Assembly (NCBI RefSeq): GCF_910594005.1
Contig: NC_057825.1
Span: forward strand, 44,051,037 to 44,115,036
Origin: Cervus elaphus
Lineage: Eukaryota > Chordata > Mammalia > Artiodactyla > Cervidae
Reading direction: 5' to 3'
Length of the DNA: 64,000 bases
A program made the translations under genes and the position numbers. This document shows positions 47,921 to 61,312 of this stretch, in pieces. Under the pieces are notes generated by a model. That model saw nothing but the letters and a program-made list of their open reading frames with translations. It was not told the origin of the DNA and searched no databases. Numbering within the stretch: the first letter of the stretch is position 1; the number at the start of each line of letters is the position of its first letter.

Positions 47921-48416
47921 TTTAAAAAAAAAATTTATAACTTTTAGGAGTATAAAGGGGTTCTAAGACAAAAAGTTTTGAGAACCACTGTTGTTAATTG
48001 CTATATTTTTAAATAACCAAAGTAACCAACTTCAGCTTTGAGTGTATTAAAGCAAGAGATACAAAGAATAATTGGTGGCTTAAGTTTAAATTCTAGATCC
48101 TAAACTAAAGCACTAGCTTGAGAAATATTCTCCTTGTTATATCATTAACAAAGAGCAAAAAGGTTGAAGAGATGGGGAACACTGAGCAATATAGGAGTGC
48201 TTGCAGGGTGTATTTATATCTATGTTGTCTCCTTATGGGACTTTGCCTAGTCAGTAATGAAATTAAAAACATAATAAATTTGTTATAAATAAAAAGTAAT
48301 ATGATTCCATGCTTGTAAAAGACAAATAAAAAATGAAAAATCTACATCAGAGTATTTGGGATATATAAATGCCCTACTTGGAGAAGTAGCCCTTACAACA
48401 ATTACTTCTTTAAAAC
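47921..48416. other. Mostly unique DNA
   Basis: ttctaagacaaaaagttttgagaaccactg (about 47962) hints at an old hAT-type terminus; the rest is unassigned. Confidence 0.4.
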
Positions 48417-49498
48417 TTACTATGCCAAAGCTGCTGACTGTGTGGATCAGAATGAACTGTGGAAAATTCTGAAAGAGATGGGAATACCAGACCGCCTCAC
48501 CTGCCTCTTAAGAAATCTGTATGCAGGTCTGGAAGCAACAGTTAGATCTGGGCATGGAACAACAGACAGGTTCCAAATAGGAAAAGGATTACATCAAGGC
48601 TGTATATTGTCACCTTGCTTATTTAACTTATATGCAGAGTACATCATGAGAAATGCTGGGCTGGATGAAGCACAAGCCGCAAGCTGGAATCAAGATTGCC
48701 AGGAGAAATATCAATAATCTCAGATATGCAGATGACACCACCTGGCAGAAAGTGAAGAGGAACTAATGAGCCTCTTGATGAAGGTGAAAGAGGAGAGTGA
48801 AATAGCTGGCTTAAAACTTAACATTCAAAAAACTAGGATCATGGCATCTGGTCCCATCACTTCATGGCAAATAGATGGGGAAACAATGGGAACAGTGTCA
48901 GACTTTATTTTGGGGGTCTCCAAAATCACTGCAGATGGTGACTGCAGCCATGAAATTAAAAGACACTTACTCCTTGGAAAGAAAGCTATGACCAATATAG
49001 ACAGCATATTAAAAAGCAGAGACATTACTTTGCCAACAAAGGTCCATCTAGTCAAAGCTATGGTTTTTCCAGTAGTCATGTATGGATGTGAGAGTTGGAC
49101 TAAAAAGAAAGCTGAGTGCAGAAGAATTGATGTTGGAATTGTGGTGTTGGAGAAGACACCTTAGAAAGTCCCTTGGACTGCAAGGAGATCCAACCAGTCA
49201 ATTCTAAAGGAAATCAGTCCTAAATATTCACCGGAAGGACTGATGCTGAAGCTAAAACTCCAATACTTTGGCCACCTGATGCGAAGAACTGACTCATTGG
49301 AAAAGACCCTGATGCTGGGAAAGATGAAGGCAGGAGGAGAAGGGGACGAGAGAAGATGAGATGGTTGGATGGCATCATCGACTCAATGCACTTGAGTTTG
49401 AAAGAGCTCTGGGAATTGGTGATAGACGGAGAAGCCTGGCATGCTGCAGTCCATGGGGTTGCAAAGAGTTGGACACGACTCAGCGACTGAACTGAAGT
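48417..49498 (+). mobile_element. BovB LINE, 5'-truncated
   Basis: Reverse transcriptase to 3' end. The catalytic YADD codons are intact at 48725-48736, but the frame is broken just upstream and downstream, so no working protein is encoded. Confidence 0.93.
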
Positions 49499-50570
49499 GA
49501 AGGTAAAATCCCACACCTAATGAATTTTATTCACCATGTCTATCTGAAAGCTTATGTAAATAACAAACATGCAAAACAAATGTGTTAATCCTAACAATAC
49601 AGACTGAATTCATTTAATAATCACACACCATTTTAAGTCAGCTTAATAGGAATAAAAGAATTGTGAAACATTTCACTGTTTTTAACCTGTCAAAGTGGTT
49701 TTTTCATGAATTTTCTTATTAAGCATTAGATGAAAGGCTGTGAGCCCTAACATTATGATTTTACAATGACTCCTTTGTAAAATCTATGTTAGTGAATTTG
49801 TAAAAGAGTATGTGGAAATCTTTAGAATTACTACAAACAAGCCAAAAACGTCCCGAAATATTTCAAATTATTATATTAAAACATAGGAAGTATGATAACC
49901 TAAAAAACATAGCAACAGTAGATGGCCAAGTCAGGAGTATAGGACTTCAGAACAAATAAAAAAATAGAAAAGTTAGATATTCAAGAGAGAATGAATTTTA
50001 AGATACAGCATCATAATCTAAATTTAGGTTTTCTATATGCACCCATTTATTTTACCAGAAAGCTCTAAATAACTCTTTTCATCAACATTCAACCAATTTG
50101 CAGGAAGATGTCAGGTAGGCCAATCCTAGCTTATTAAGAGAATTCCTATCTATTTCTACTTTAGTTGCTTTCTTCATCTGTGCAATTTTGCTAGAAAGGA
50201 TACTCTTATGGCTCTTTAGTGACACTACCTGTCGCTTATATAATCTAACAAGTATTAATCCAGAGTACAGAAAAGAAGAGCTGCAGGTAGATGCATGTTT
50301 TTAAGGGATATTAACTCAAAATTATTACATATTCTACCCATGTCATTTCTTTTTACGGCAGATTTATCTTCTGTAAACTAATGAAAATAAGTTCAATTCT
50401 CCTGTAAATTAGTGTAACTAAACCACACAGACAGCCATGAGAGAAGTTATGTTCACAAGGATATGCAGCATTAGAAAAAGACATAGCACTCAAGTTAAGA
50501 GCATACATGGGCTCTGGAGTCAGTCAGATCTGAGTATGAATTCAAGCTCTATCACTTCATATTTGTCTTT
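49499..50570. other. Unique intronic DNA
   Basis: No repeat recognised. Confidence 0.5.
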
Positions 50571-50582
50571 AATGATATATAA

Positions 50583-50695
50583 GTGAAGTGAAAGGTGCTC
50601 AGTTGTGTCTGACACTTTGCGACCCCATGGACTATACAGTCCATGGAATTCTCGAGGCAAGAATACTGCAGTGAATAGCCATTTCCTTCTCCAGG
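50583..50695 (-). mobile_element. Single Bov-A unit
   Basis: One antisense Bov-A monomer beginning exactly at the ggagaaggaaatggc edge. TSD aatgatatataa at 50571-50582 and 50696-50707. Confidence 0.93.
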
Positions 50696-50707
50696 AATGA
50701 TATATAA

Positions 50708-51989
50708 ATAATACAGCTATTAGCTCTTCATCATGGAAATACATTTTCCTTAACTGTCATTTTTCTTTTTAATGTTAGTCATTTTAATTTTATATAGCCC
50801 AACTTTATATAGCCCATCTTTTCTTTTACAGTATCTTGTACTCCTTTTGGTTAAAAAAGTTATTTTCCCTTCAGAGATCTGGGAAATTTCATGTTTTCTT
50901 TTTTTTAAAATAATTTCACTTTTTAAATTAAATTACTTTGAACACAATTTGGTGAAATTGTATGAATTAAGGTTCTGAATTATTATCCTAACATCATTTC
51001 CTGAATTTCATTGTTCTGTGGCACTTCCTTATTTCATACTAAAATTAAATTATATGCGTACATGAGTGTCTGAATGAGATCATATTCATTTCTGGGCTGG
51101 ACATTCTGCTTCAGTGACCCATGTACTCTTCTTATCAGTACATTGTTACCTTACCATGTGCTTTAATGTCTTATAAGGCTTATCAAACCTCATTGACTAT
51201 CATCTCTCTTTTGAACATTTTAAAAAACTACCCTTAAATATTTACTTTTTTCTAAATAAAATTTGAGGCATTTTTATATAACCTCAAGAAATATTTTGGA
51301 TTTTGATCATGGTTACATAAAATCTATTAAGTATCTAGGGATGGTGGATACCTTTAAATAATATCACCATTTAAATAAAAGGATACAGGTGAAATGCCAA
51401 GAAGGGCCCAGAGAATGTGCTATTTTATTCAGTATACCTTATCTTCTTCCCTTGTCTAGACAATTAGAATAACTAAAAAATAAAACAAAAACTAAAATCC
51501 ACAAAAAATAATATGCATGTTTTTTAACATTTAAAGCAAAACTATTTTCCTATAACTTTAAATATTATTCATTGCATTTTAACCTATGTTAGATATGTCA
51601 CCAATTTATTAATCACTAAAATTAAGTGGTACACGTTCATTTTTATGAATGATTCCTCTTCTCCTGGTACATATTGAAAATACAATCTAAATTGCAAAAA
51701 TTCATTTAAAAAAGTTCTCAATCAATATTTGTATAAAAGGCAAGGTACAATTACAGGAAAAAGAGTCTTACAAAAGAAATACTTTATTATACTATTATCA
51801 ATGAGAATTTTAAAAATCTACATATAAAAAAAAATCTACATATAGAGCATATAAAATAAGAAAAATGCTGACTTGGAATGTTAATCATGAGGAAAATAAA
51901 TTTTTAGATATTTACAAGAGACACATTTAATTTATATATACATGTTCAACAGAATATAAGAACTTATATATTAATGTAATATCTAAGGT
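50708..51989. other. Unique intronic DNA
   Basis: AT-rich, no repeat recognised. Confidence 0.5.
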
Positions 51990-52110
51990 AGAGAAGGAAA
52001 TGGCAACCCACTCCAGTATTCCTGCCTGGGAAATCCCATGGACAGAGGAGCCTGGTGGGCTACAGTCTTTGGGGTCGCAAAGAGTTAGACTCAACTTAGG
52101 GACTGAATAC
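51990..52110 (+). mobile_element. Single Bov-A unit
   Basis: gagaaggaaatggcaaccca … ggggtcgcaaagagttagac with a (CCA)n tail. TSD weak (ctaagg). Confidence 0.9.
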
Positions 52111-52289
52111 CACCACCACCTAAGGACAAAACTTGTACTGCTTTAATCCAAGCTTTCTACAAATTTTGGCTTTAATTTGACAAGGGTAAACCATTAATTA
52201 CTTACTAAGCTAGGAATAGAAATTTTATGATATTGGGATGTTGACTTTGGCTTTCTCAACTTTAAATTTTTTTTAGATTTTTAAAGAGA

Positions 52290-52385
52290 AGATTTACTGA
52301 ATTCTAATTTACATACAACAAAATTCACCCTTTTTAGGTGTATAGTTTGATATATTATACAAATTTGTACTGTCATGGAACCAAT
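52290..52385 (-). mobile_element. L1 3' UTR fragment
   Basis: tctaatttacatacaacaaa attcaccctttttaggtgta tagtttga is the antisense L1 3' UTR motif. Confidence 0.6.
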
Positions 52386-52533
52386 TTAGTTTTTTTTTTT
52401 AAATTACCTTACTTAGTTCTCTAATTTGAGCCAGTAATTAGCAGCTTGTTCCCACCCTTTCCTGAACTCTATTTCAGCCCTTTTGCTTACTGAATATATA
52501 GATTAGAAAAGCTTAATAAAGATGGCTTGTTTA

Positions 52534-52601
52534 TCCCAGGCTGCAGTCCTCATTTTGCCCCAAATAAAACTTAACTTACAACTCTCAAAAAAAAAAAAAA
52601 A
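52534..52601 (+). mobile_element. Retrotransposed tail of an LTR-type transcript
   Basis: A 68-bp block with AATAAA at 52563, about 18 nt later a run of about 18 A, and a perfect 16-bp TSD aaagatggcttgttta at 52518-52533 and 52602-52617. The short non-A part looks like the R region of an endogenous retroviral LTR by its aaataaaacttaactta cassette and CTC end; this assignment is from memory. No viral gene is present. Confidence 0.7.
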
Positions 52602-52617
52602 AAAGATGGCTTGTTTA

Positions 52618-54974
52618 ATGCATTTCCCAACATTGATAATTTGTAGAAATTGTACATTTCAGGATAAAGCTTAAATTGATACAGTGCAAGTTAATTTAGT
52701 ATAACATTTGGTTTTATTTTTCCAGCCCACATTAATATACTTTTGCAGGAAAAATTAGAAAAATAAAAGAACTAATGAATAAGATTCACAGAATTCCTGC
52801 ATTTTTCCTAAGAATCCTTAAACATTTTTCTGGATTCATTATCAAAATTCATACCAACAAAACTGAAAGAATAAAATGTCTGAAAATTTCCACAGACATT
52901 CACAATTACAATCTTTAAATAAAAGATTTTTCAAATGATTTGAATATGAGTTTTTTACTGTCTTATTCTTGGATATACTGACTAAGGGCTTAAATTTTTT
53001 TCCATTATCATTTGGCTCTATAATTTCAGGAAAAACAATTTATCTAATAGTTGTGTATATAACAGAGAGATATAAAAGTACTTCAGTTACACTCTTTAGT
53101 CTGAACAGGCAACCTGGCTTGAAATGTTTGACACTTTCTTTCTAGGAATTGTCATATTGCCCAAATTTGGTTATTACTAGCAGCTTTGTTGTTATAAAAA
53201 GAGGATAAAAACGTATAACAAAAATCTATCCTATCTTTCCTAGTCCTGTAATTATCATAAGCAATTTGATTTATTTGCCTTGGAATTCACTTGCTAGGAA
53301 AATCATACACAATGTTCAGGCTACAAATTAAATACTGGGTGGTTATGCTTTACTATACGACAAGTAAAAGCTTGTAAAGAAAAGTAGAAGCATAAAAGCA
53401 TGGCAGGCTTCACTGACACTGCAGTCTTTATAATGACACACATTTACCCTCCTTGGGTAAAAAGTAAAAGTAGCTCATAGCCACAAAATTTTGTACTAAT
53501 GCTTAGTATGCATACTACTTAATTGAAACATTCTTAATTAAACATGCCCCACCAAAAAACCTCACCAAATTGCATTTGCCACCAAATGACTAATACGTAC
53601 ACAACAGTTGGAAACTGTCAAAATATTTTACAGCTCAATTGTAATTACCAACCAAGTCTAAGCATGCCCCGAGTGGGCGTTAACTACAACTTGGGGGATG
53701 CAAAACATTAAGCAGCAGTCATTTTTTTTTTGGTGGTGGTTTCTAACTTAAGCATTTAAAACCCCTAAATAACTCAAAAGAGTTTTTTGTCCTTAATGAA
53801 AAGTTTGCAAAACATCAATATAAGATATAGTAAGTTATCATTTTCACGGATTCACTAGTGAAAAGAGCCTTTTAAAATATTATCTGGCTAATCTCCTACC
53901 ATTATAATTCAATATATTGATTATTTGTTTATCTGTCTTTGAAAATGTTTTCTGATCTTAAGACATAAATATTTTCTGCCATTCTTATCACAATGGATGT
54001 AGCCAAAAATAAATGGGAAGGTGTGATTATGGAGAAATGTCAATATGGAAGTACAGCTGGTGAGTTTCCAGAGGGGAGAATGCATACAACGTTTGCCATT
54101 TGAAGTAGGACAGCATCCAGCCACTCTTCCCCTCACTAGAAAGGGTACCAAAGAGTAGACTACAGCTTGAGACTCTGATCATCCAAATTTGTTATCTCTT
54201 ACCAATAGAATATAACTTGGTTAATTACTAACCATAAGCATAGGTGGAATACTACTTCCAGATATCATACCCATCTACTATTCCCAGTATCAGTTGGAGA
54301 CAGAAATAGGAAGCAGAGTTTACCACAGAATATAGAAGCTTTGTTTTTCTGAGTCCTCTAACTATTTTTCCTGAGAGGTATCAGTCAGAGGAAAGGGTTC
54401 AAAAAGCAGATGAATAATACACTCACAGCATTCCATTGTTTCAAACATAAAATACAATTAATTAATTTTAAATACACTTCAAAATGTAACTATGATTACA
54501 CAGAAAACTTCAGTTATACGTTTTTTTTAATCTTAAGCTGAAAGATGGACACACTGGTATTAATTGTAAATAATCATTTTACCTTTTATTTGACTAAAAA
54601 CTTTCACTGAAAATCACAAGGAAAAAAAATCACAAAGTAGTGATCACACATACCATCAACTGTTTAAGCTAGTTATTTAATAAATGGATTCCAATTGGAT
54701 CATAATATAAGTTAATAAGAAAAAGTTTAGAAGACTTAAGTTTGAGGTTCTAAATGCGTCTCAGAAGACTTATAATCACTAAACCATTATGATCACAACT
54801 ATATGGGATGGTCAAAGCAGAACTGGAAATACTGATTACTGCCATGTAGTTTGAGTAGTTAAATAAGTTAGCTGTTAATAGTGGGAAATATTTTGGTTTT
54901 TTAAAACAATTTGCTATACTGTATATTTGGACACAAAGTATATAGGAGAGAGAAATGTACATTCCAGTAATATT
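52618..54974. other. Unique intronic DNA
   Basis: Largest repeat-poor block of this intron; nothing recognised beyond short simple runs (for example T9 then (GGT)n at 53721). Confidence 0.5.
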
Positions 54975-54983
54975 ATATTGGCT

Positions 54984-55123
54984 GCCGCTGCTGCTGCTGC
55001 TAAGTCGCTTCAGTCGTGTCCAACTCTGTGCGACCACATAGATGGCAGCCTACCAGGCTCCCCTGTCCCTGGGATTCTCCAGGCAAGAATACTGGAGTGG
55101 GTTGTCATTTCCTTTTCCAATTA
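54984..55123 (-). mobile_element. Single Bov-A unit with (AGC)n tail
   Basis: Antisense; gccgctgctgctgctgctaag tail at the left and one Bov-A unit. TSD atattggct at 54975-54983 and 55124-55132. Confidence 0.93.
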
Positions 55124-55132
55124 ATATTGGCT

Positions 55133-55464
55133 AGTGGTCTCCAACTTTCATCACATGCCAGTATCAGAAAAAAAAAAAAGTAGAACATTCTCATATATAT
55201 ACATTTACCTATGTATTATACAATGTACTACTGTATATTATAAAACATATACTGTAATTGGAAAATTTTTAAAAGGAGATAAAGATGCAATTAGCAATTA
55301 AAATATTTATTAGTGGTAATAAAAGCTGATTTTTCTCTCATAAAAAAGAATGATGACAAAAATGACTTAATTGTTGTTAAAAAACTTGGTTTTATAATTT
55401 GAAGGTCTAGTTCTAAAATGTATATGTTAATACTTGTACTTGAATGGCTGTCATAGCTGGAAAA
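55133..55464. other. Unique AT-rich DNA
   Basis: No repeat recognised. Confidence 0.45.
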
Positions 55465-55476
55465 GATATATCACAG

Positions 55477-55909
55477 TTCAATTCAGTTCAGTTCAGTCAC
55501 TCAGTTGTGTCCAACTCTTTGCGACCCCATGAACCGCAGCACCCCAGGCCTCCCTGTCCCTCACCAACTCCCGGAGTCCACCCAAACCCATGTCCATTGA
55601 GTCGGTGAGTCCAACCATCTGATCCTCTGTCGTCCCCTCTCCTCCTGCCCTCAATCTTTCCCAATATCAGGGTCTTTTCCAATGAGTCAGCTCTTCACAT
55701 CGGGTCGCCAAAGTATTGGAGTTTCAGCTTCAACTTCAGTCCTTCCAATGAACACCCAGGACTGATCTCCTTTAGGATGGACTGGTTGGATCTCCTTGCA
55801 GTCCAAGGGACTCTCAAGAGTCTTCTCCAACACCACAGTTCAAAAACATCAATTCTTTGGCACTCAGCTTTCTTTATAGTCCAACTCTCATATCCATACA
55901 TGACCACTG
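55477..55909 (-). mobile_element. BovB LINE 3' fragment
   Basis: Antisense, starting ttcaattcagttcagttcag. TSD gatatatcacag at 55465-55476 and 55910-55921. Confidence 0.96.
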
Positions 55910-55921
55910 GATATATCACAG

Positions 55922-57604
55922 AGATACATAAATATAAACTCAAAAAGTACATTACTGGCTATGCTCACTGAATCAGGATACTCATTTTTCAACTCCACAT
56001 ATCAACCATGCAAAAAATTTCTGTTGATACTCACCTAGTTCTTATTTCCTGATGTCAATTAGTTGCAGTTAAAATCCCACTAAAATTTTTTATTTGACCT
56101 TTAAAGCAGGTTAAAAAATTGTTTCAGTTTCTCAATGTGTACTGATAAAAGAGAGTTTAAATAGATGAGACACAGGTGGTGTTTTTAGCAACAAAATAAT
56201 GTGAAAATGTTTTTGTAGCACTCTATAGGCTGACTAACCGGCATCCATTCTCATGCTTACTTCTAAGGATTCAGGAAAAGCCTGGTACTCACTTTTCCTA
56301 ACTTACCTTGTAGCAAAGGATAGCCATACGAATAGTATGGCCAACGTAATGTGAGTGGAAGTTTAAAAAATCTTAAAAATCCAGTGACTATAAGTGGAAG
56401 CCTGTTTTTCTAACAAAAAGGATAGACTGAGGATTCCTCTCATATTCTTACTCCCCTTTCCATAAGATTCTTTCGATCTTCTACTGGGTATGTGACTCTC
56501 TAATATGTAGATGTGTAGGTTAAGTGAAGGCACCCATGTTATGCTATACATTAAATGTTAGTAAAGCTTAATTTCTTTCTTAATTTTAGATTAAAACATG
56601 CAGATACAAGTTTGAATATACTCTTCCCATACCCTGAGCACTGTCCTGAGCATCCTGGGGGTCACTTTGGAAGCCACCACTTTAAATAATACAAAGGGGT
56701 AGATATGTCCAATAAAAATACTTTCAACAATCTTGTGACTTGTTATTATCCATATTTTAGAGAAAAGCTTCAGAGAGACTAAAGGACCTGACAAAAATCA
56801 AACAGTGCATGAAGAGTTTGACTATAAATGATTTTTAACATCATAAATATCAAGACTAGAGAATGTTTCTAAGGAGTAAAACTGTTTTTATTCCATTTGT
56901 CAAGCTGTATCAAATACAAATACAATTAAACTACACCAAAATCCTCAAAAAAGTTATTTAAAGAAGTAACAATTAAATAGCCACATTTTTATATGAAAAC
57001 TTCCATGAATTAACAATGCTGCAAGTTTACATGGTTTACACGGTGTGCCTTCATTATAATGAATTTGATATAACAGCAATCTCTGAAAGACCTGTTTTAA
57101 TTCCTATTGTAACTTAAAAAAAAAATCAATGAGAATGTAGTTTGACACGGATTCTAATAGGATGGTAAGTCATCAACAAACCTTTCTAACATTCGATGCA
57201 TTCTTTCTACTAAAAATACCAAGGATGTAAAAGTAAGAAATGACCCTTGGCACTGAAGAATTTGTAACTGAGTAGGATGGCACAATTAACATACTATGAT
57301 GACAGTGATAAAATAGGTTCGTACACACTGCAATGGGATCACAGAGTAGAAAGTGATGTCAACACAGGCCTTACGTCTGACATCTGAGCTAGACTTCTGA
57401 AGGGAAAGCTGGTCCTCCTCAAAGCTCTGCAAAAATACAGAAAATCTGAAACTTCTAATGCTCACCCAAATGGATGTTTGGCTGAATGTGAATTATTTCA
57501 AGGTAAAACCAGAAACAAAGGCAGGTCTGAAGGTCCTAAAAGTATCAGGTCTGGGACTAAAATCAGAGGCCAAGGATAGAGGATAGATACAGAAATAGCA
57601 GAGA
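55922..57604. other. Unique intronic DNA
   Basis: No repeat or gene recognised. Confidence 0.5.
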
Positions 57605-57830
57605 GTAGCAATTCTTGAAATTCTAGGTTTCAGGACTCCTTTATGCTTTTAAAAATTATTGATGACTTCCCAAGAACTTCAGTATAGGTGGACTTATCTA
57701 CTGATATTTACTATATTAGAAATTAAAATAGGAAATTAAAAATATTTTAAAATTCTTTTTAAAGCAACAATAAACCTTACATGTTAATATTTATCTATGA
57801 AAACTATATTTCCCAAGGAAAAAAAATTGA
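57605..57830. repeat. Ancient mammalian interspersed repeat
   Basis: ttctaggtttcaggactcct … tattagaaattaaaatagga … ccttacatgttaatatttat follows a common old repeat whose name I cannot assign. Confidence 0.4.
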
Positions 57831-57929
57831 GAATACTGATATTGTTTCACATTTCTCTAAATCTCCTTGCTGTCTAGCTTAATCGAAGATAGATTCTCAT
57901 ATCTGCTCCTGTTTTTAATCTGCTGTTTC

Positions 57930-58601
57930 AGAAAACTAAGATCATGGCATCTGGTCCCATCACTTCATGGCAAATAGATGGGGAAACAGTGGAAACAGTG
58001 GCTGACTGTTTTTCTGGGCTCCAAAATCACTGCAGATGGTGACTACAGCCATGAAATTAAAAGACACTTACTCCTTGGAAGGAAAATTATGACCAACCTA
58101 GATAGCATATTAAAAAGCAGAGACATTACTTTGTTAACAAAAGTCCGTCTAGTCAAGGCTATGGTTTTTCCAGTGGTCATGCATGGATGTGAGAGTTGGA
58201 CTATAAAGAAAGCTGAGGGCAGAAGAATTGAGGCTTTTGAACTGTGGTGTTGGAGAAGACTCTTGAGAGTCCCTTGGACTGCAAGGAGATCCAACTAGTC
58301 CATCCTAAAGGAGATCAGTCCTGCGTGTTCATTGGAAGGACTGATGCTGAAGCCGAAACTCCAATACTTTGGCGACCCGATGAGAAGAGCTGACTCATTG
58401 GAAAAGACCTTGATGCTGGGAGGGATTGAGGGCAGGAGGAGAGGGGATGACAGAAGTTGAGATGGTTGGATGCCATCACCGACTCAATGACGTGGGTTTG
58501 GGTGGACTCCGGGAGTTGGTGATGGACAGGGAGGCCTGGGGTGCTGCGGTTCATGGGGTCGCAAAGAGTCGAACACGACTGAGTGACTGAACTGAACTGA
58601 A
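57930..58601 (+). mobile_element. BovB LINE, 5'-truncated
   Basis: From agaaaactaagatcatggca to the terminal (actga)n. A stop-free run of about 100 codons (57978-58298) is residual reverse-transcriptase tail. Confidence 0.94.
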
Positions 58602-58617
58602 CTGAAACGTTGTTTTA

Positions 58618-58798
58618 TTTCTTTTTTCTTTTTCATTTATTTTTATTAGTTGGAGGCTAATTACTTTACAATATTGTAGTGGTTTTTCTCATACATTGAC
58701 ATGAATCAGCCATGGATTTACATGTATTTCCCCATCCCGATCCCCCCTCCCACCTCCCTCTCTACCCGATCCCTCTGGGTCTTCCCAGTGCACCAGGC
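58618..58798 (-). mobile_element. Young L1 3' end insertion
   Basis: T-rich start, then ttggaggctaattactttac … cagccatggatttacatgta … tgggtcttcccagtgcacca, the bovine L1 3' terminus. TSD ctgaaacgttgtttta (58602-58617) and ctgaaacgttgcttta (58799-58814). Confidence 0.93.
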
Positions 58799-58814
58799 CT
58801 GAAACGTTGCTTTA

Positions 58815-61144
58815 ATTGAATGAAGAAAATCCAGCACACAGATATATGGTGGAAAAGGGAATTTTAAAAGCCTTTTCTGACAGTTGTGGATATTCTTCTT
58901 TGATACTAAACCAAAACTCACAAATGGTGGTTTCTTAAAGGTTAGTTGCTGTGTAGAATTCGAAACCACATCAATGAACATTTTAAACTCTATTATATTA
59001 AAACCTGCTGATCTATCTTGCACTGTGAAATTATCTATGCAGAATTTTGAAACATTATCCACCGGTCATTTGGCAAATACTAATTCCATAAATTATGTAG
59101 ATATTTCACATGTTGACATATTTTATTATATAATATTAAAAATAAGATTTAATATTATCAATCTGTTTAGAAAAGTCTTCTAAGTACTGGGAAGATCTCA
59201 GACTTAAAGGGGCAGATATGAATTTTCCCCAATTCTAACTTCTGCTTGAAAACTCTAGTTTTATCATTGGCAACAAACGTCATCAGTTGTTCCCCTTGAA
59301 GTGACAGAATCATTTTGCTCCTTTTCAAGGAAATAACTACTAAATTGTAAAGACTAAACAACCACAGTTTGTCAGTCATTCTTTCAAGTAAAAATGGTGT
59401 TCCCTGATACAGGCACCTAGCGAAGTTTACAACTCAAGCAGTAGTGCAAGTGCTTTCCCTCAAGAAGACAGAATTTTGATGAAGTGTTCTATGCACACTG
59501 CCCATTTTGTCACATAGAATAGTAGAAGTTTGTGTACCTTAAGGATCAAGATTTAAAAATTAATGCTTTTTACTGTTTTATAAAGACATTCTTAGGTGAA
59601 ACAGGCTTTTTTTTTAAACTGAGGGTTCATGATCATGAAGAATACAATGACGACTAATAATCTAGTGCTATTGCCTTGATTTATGTGCTGGTACCAGTGG
59701 GTTTTACCTACCATTGTTTCTGCTCAATCTGTGCAAATGTCAACAGAATGAAGAAAGCAAATAATGTCTTAGTCTTATTATGAAAAAGTCCCGTAATTCA
59801 CAAACCCATCAAACCGTCTCATGTTCCTCCACAGACCACAGTTTGAGAACAGTTAGCAAAAAAACAAAAAACTAGCATCAAGACAGATGTTTTCCCTATA
59901 TTCTACTATGCTAAGGGACTAAATCATGGGCTGGGAACTGGATTCATCCTGGTGATGAAACACTCTCTGCCCTCTAGTAGAGGTGGACCCAGGACTGCAA
60001 CTAACAATTAAGAATGTGAATTACTCATAATATATATTTTTTACATATTCAAATTAGAAGTTGGGATAGTTGTGGTTTTACACTATTTTATAATAAATAC
60101 AACCAGAAAGCAATGGCAATTTGATGACTACTTGTTACTTTTTAACAGTTTTTTCTGTAAACTTGCAAAACTTTAATTTAGGTATTAAAGTTAAATCTTA
60201 AAAACTTGATGATATAACAAGTAGATGATGTGTGACTGATTAACAGATGTTGCACAGTACTGAAAAATCACTACTGGCTCCTTTCCTACCTAACTGGTTA
60301 CTAGTCAGTGAGCAAGCAGGGTTGGGAGTACCAAGGAAGCTGTGTGCTTGGCCTACAGTGGGGAAGAAGTTCCCATTGTTATCCAGCAATCTTCCTTCCT
60401 TCACAAATATTATGGTTAGGTACTGGAGAGAATGAACACTCTCCTTAACTGTTACTTATTCCATTCATGAAAAATTTGTGGCCGGCTTCCTCAGCAACAA
60501 ATAAAATAACTGCTCTGCCCAGATAAGGAGGAAAACTGAAAAAAACACATGATTTAATGGGATCCTCTAAAGACTAAGTATCTCTAAAAGTTCATTTAAC
60601 ACCATATAACTCAGGACGTAAAGATGGTTTCTTGGTCCTCCAACTCCTTTAATGTATATAGTCTACACCAGTGGTTTAAAACTATTCACAGTTTTGATAT
60701 CACCAAGTAAATTATTAAAGAATCTAGGCACCATGAAAAATAAAATAATTTTGGAAAATCCTATCTTGTTCCAAAAAATACAATTACATATATTTCATGG
60801 ATGATAGTTTTAAGAAAGTTAAAAAAAATACGCTTTTGCTAAAAAGTCTTCTTCCTAAGTTTCAGGAGATTGTTACCTTTCTTCCCCAATACGTATACAT
60901 GATAGATGTCTCAGTTCAAAAATACTTTAGAAACAAAGACAATATATCAATGACAAAAATCATGAACTTTTCCTTTTTTTATAATCTCACTAAGCCTACA
61001 CACCTCCACCCCAAGGGCTTGAAAGTCGCTGAGGAAGAAAGGAAAAGTTAAAAACAAACTCGAAGAAAATAGCCTAATGCTTTTTTCGGGGGTCAGATTC
61101 TAGGACAAATGCATTAACAACAACAACAATATCAATGATGTAGT
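58815..61144. other. Unique intronic DNA
   Basis: No gene or firm repeat. ccagtggtttaaaactattc (about 60669) vaguely resembles a hAT/MER5 terminus. The open frames here have no recognisable product. Confidence 0.45.
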
Positions 61145-61312
61145 ACTAGCAGTTAGCACTTACAGAATTTACTATGTACCAGGCAATACTCTGAGTACTT
61201 TACATATATTAACACACAAATTTAATCCTCATAACAGCTTTGTGAGATAATCACGATTACCCCTCTTTTACAGGTGAGCACACTGAAGGATACAGATGTT
61301 GAATAAGTTGCT
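61145..61312 (-). mobile_element. MIR SINE
   Basis: Antisense: tttactatgtaccaggcaat, tttaatcctcataacagctt, cccctcttttacaggtgagc. Confidence 0.85.

Noticed and set aside
58718..59062. 114-codon minus-strand open frame considered as a missing EHBP1 exon
   Set aside because: It starts in an L1 3' end and has no similarity to the N-terminal EHBP1 segments.
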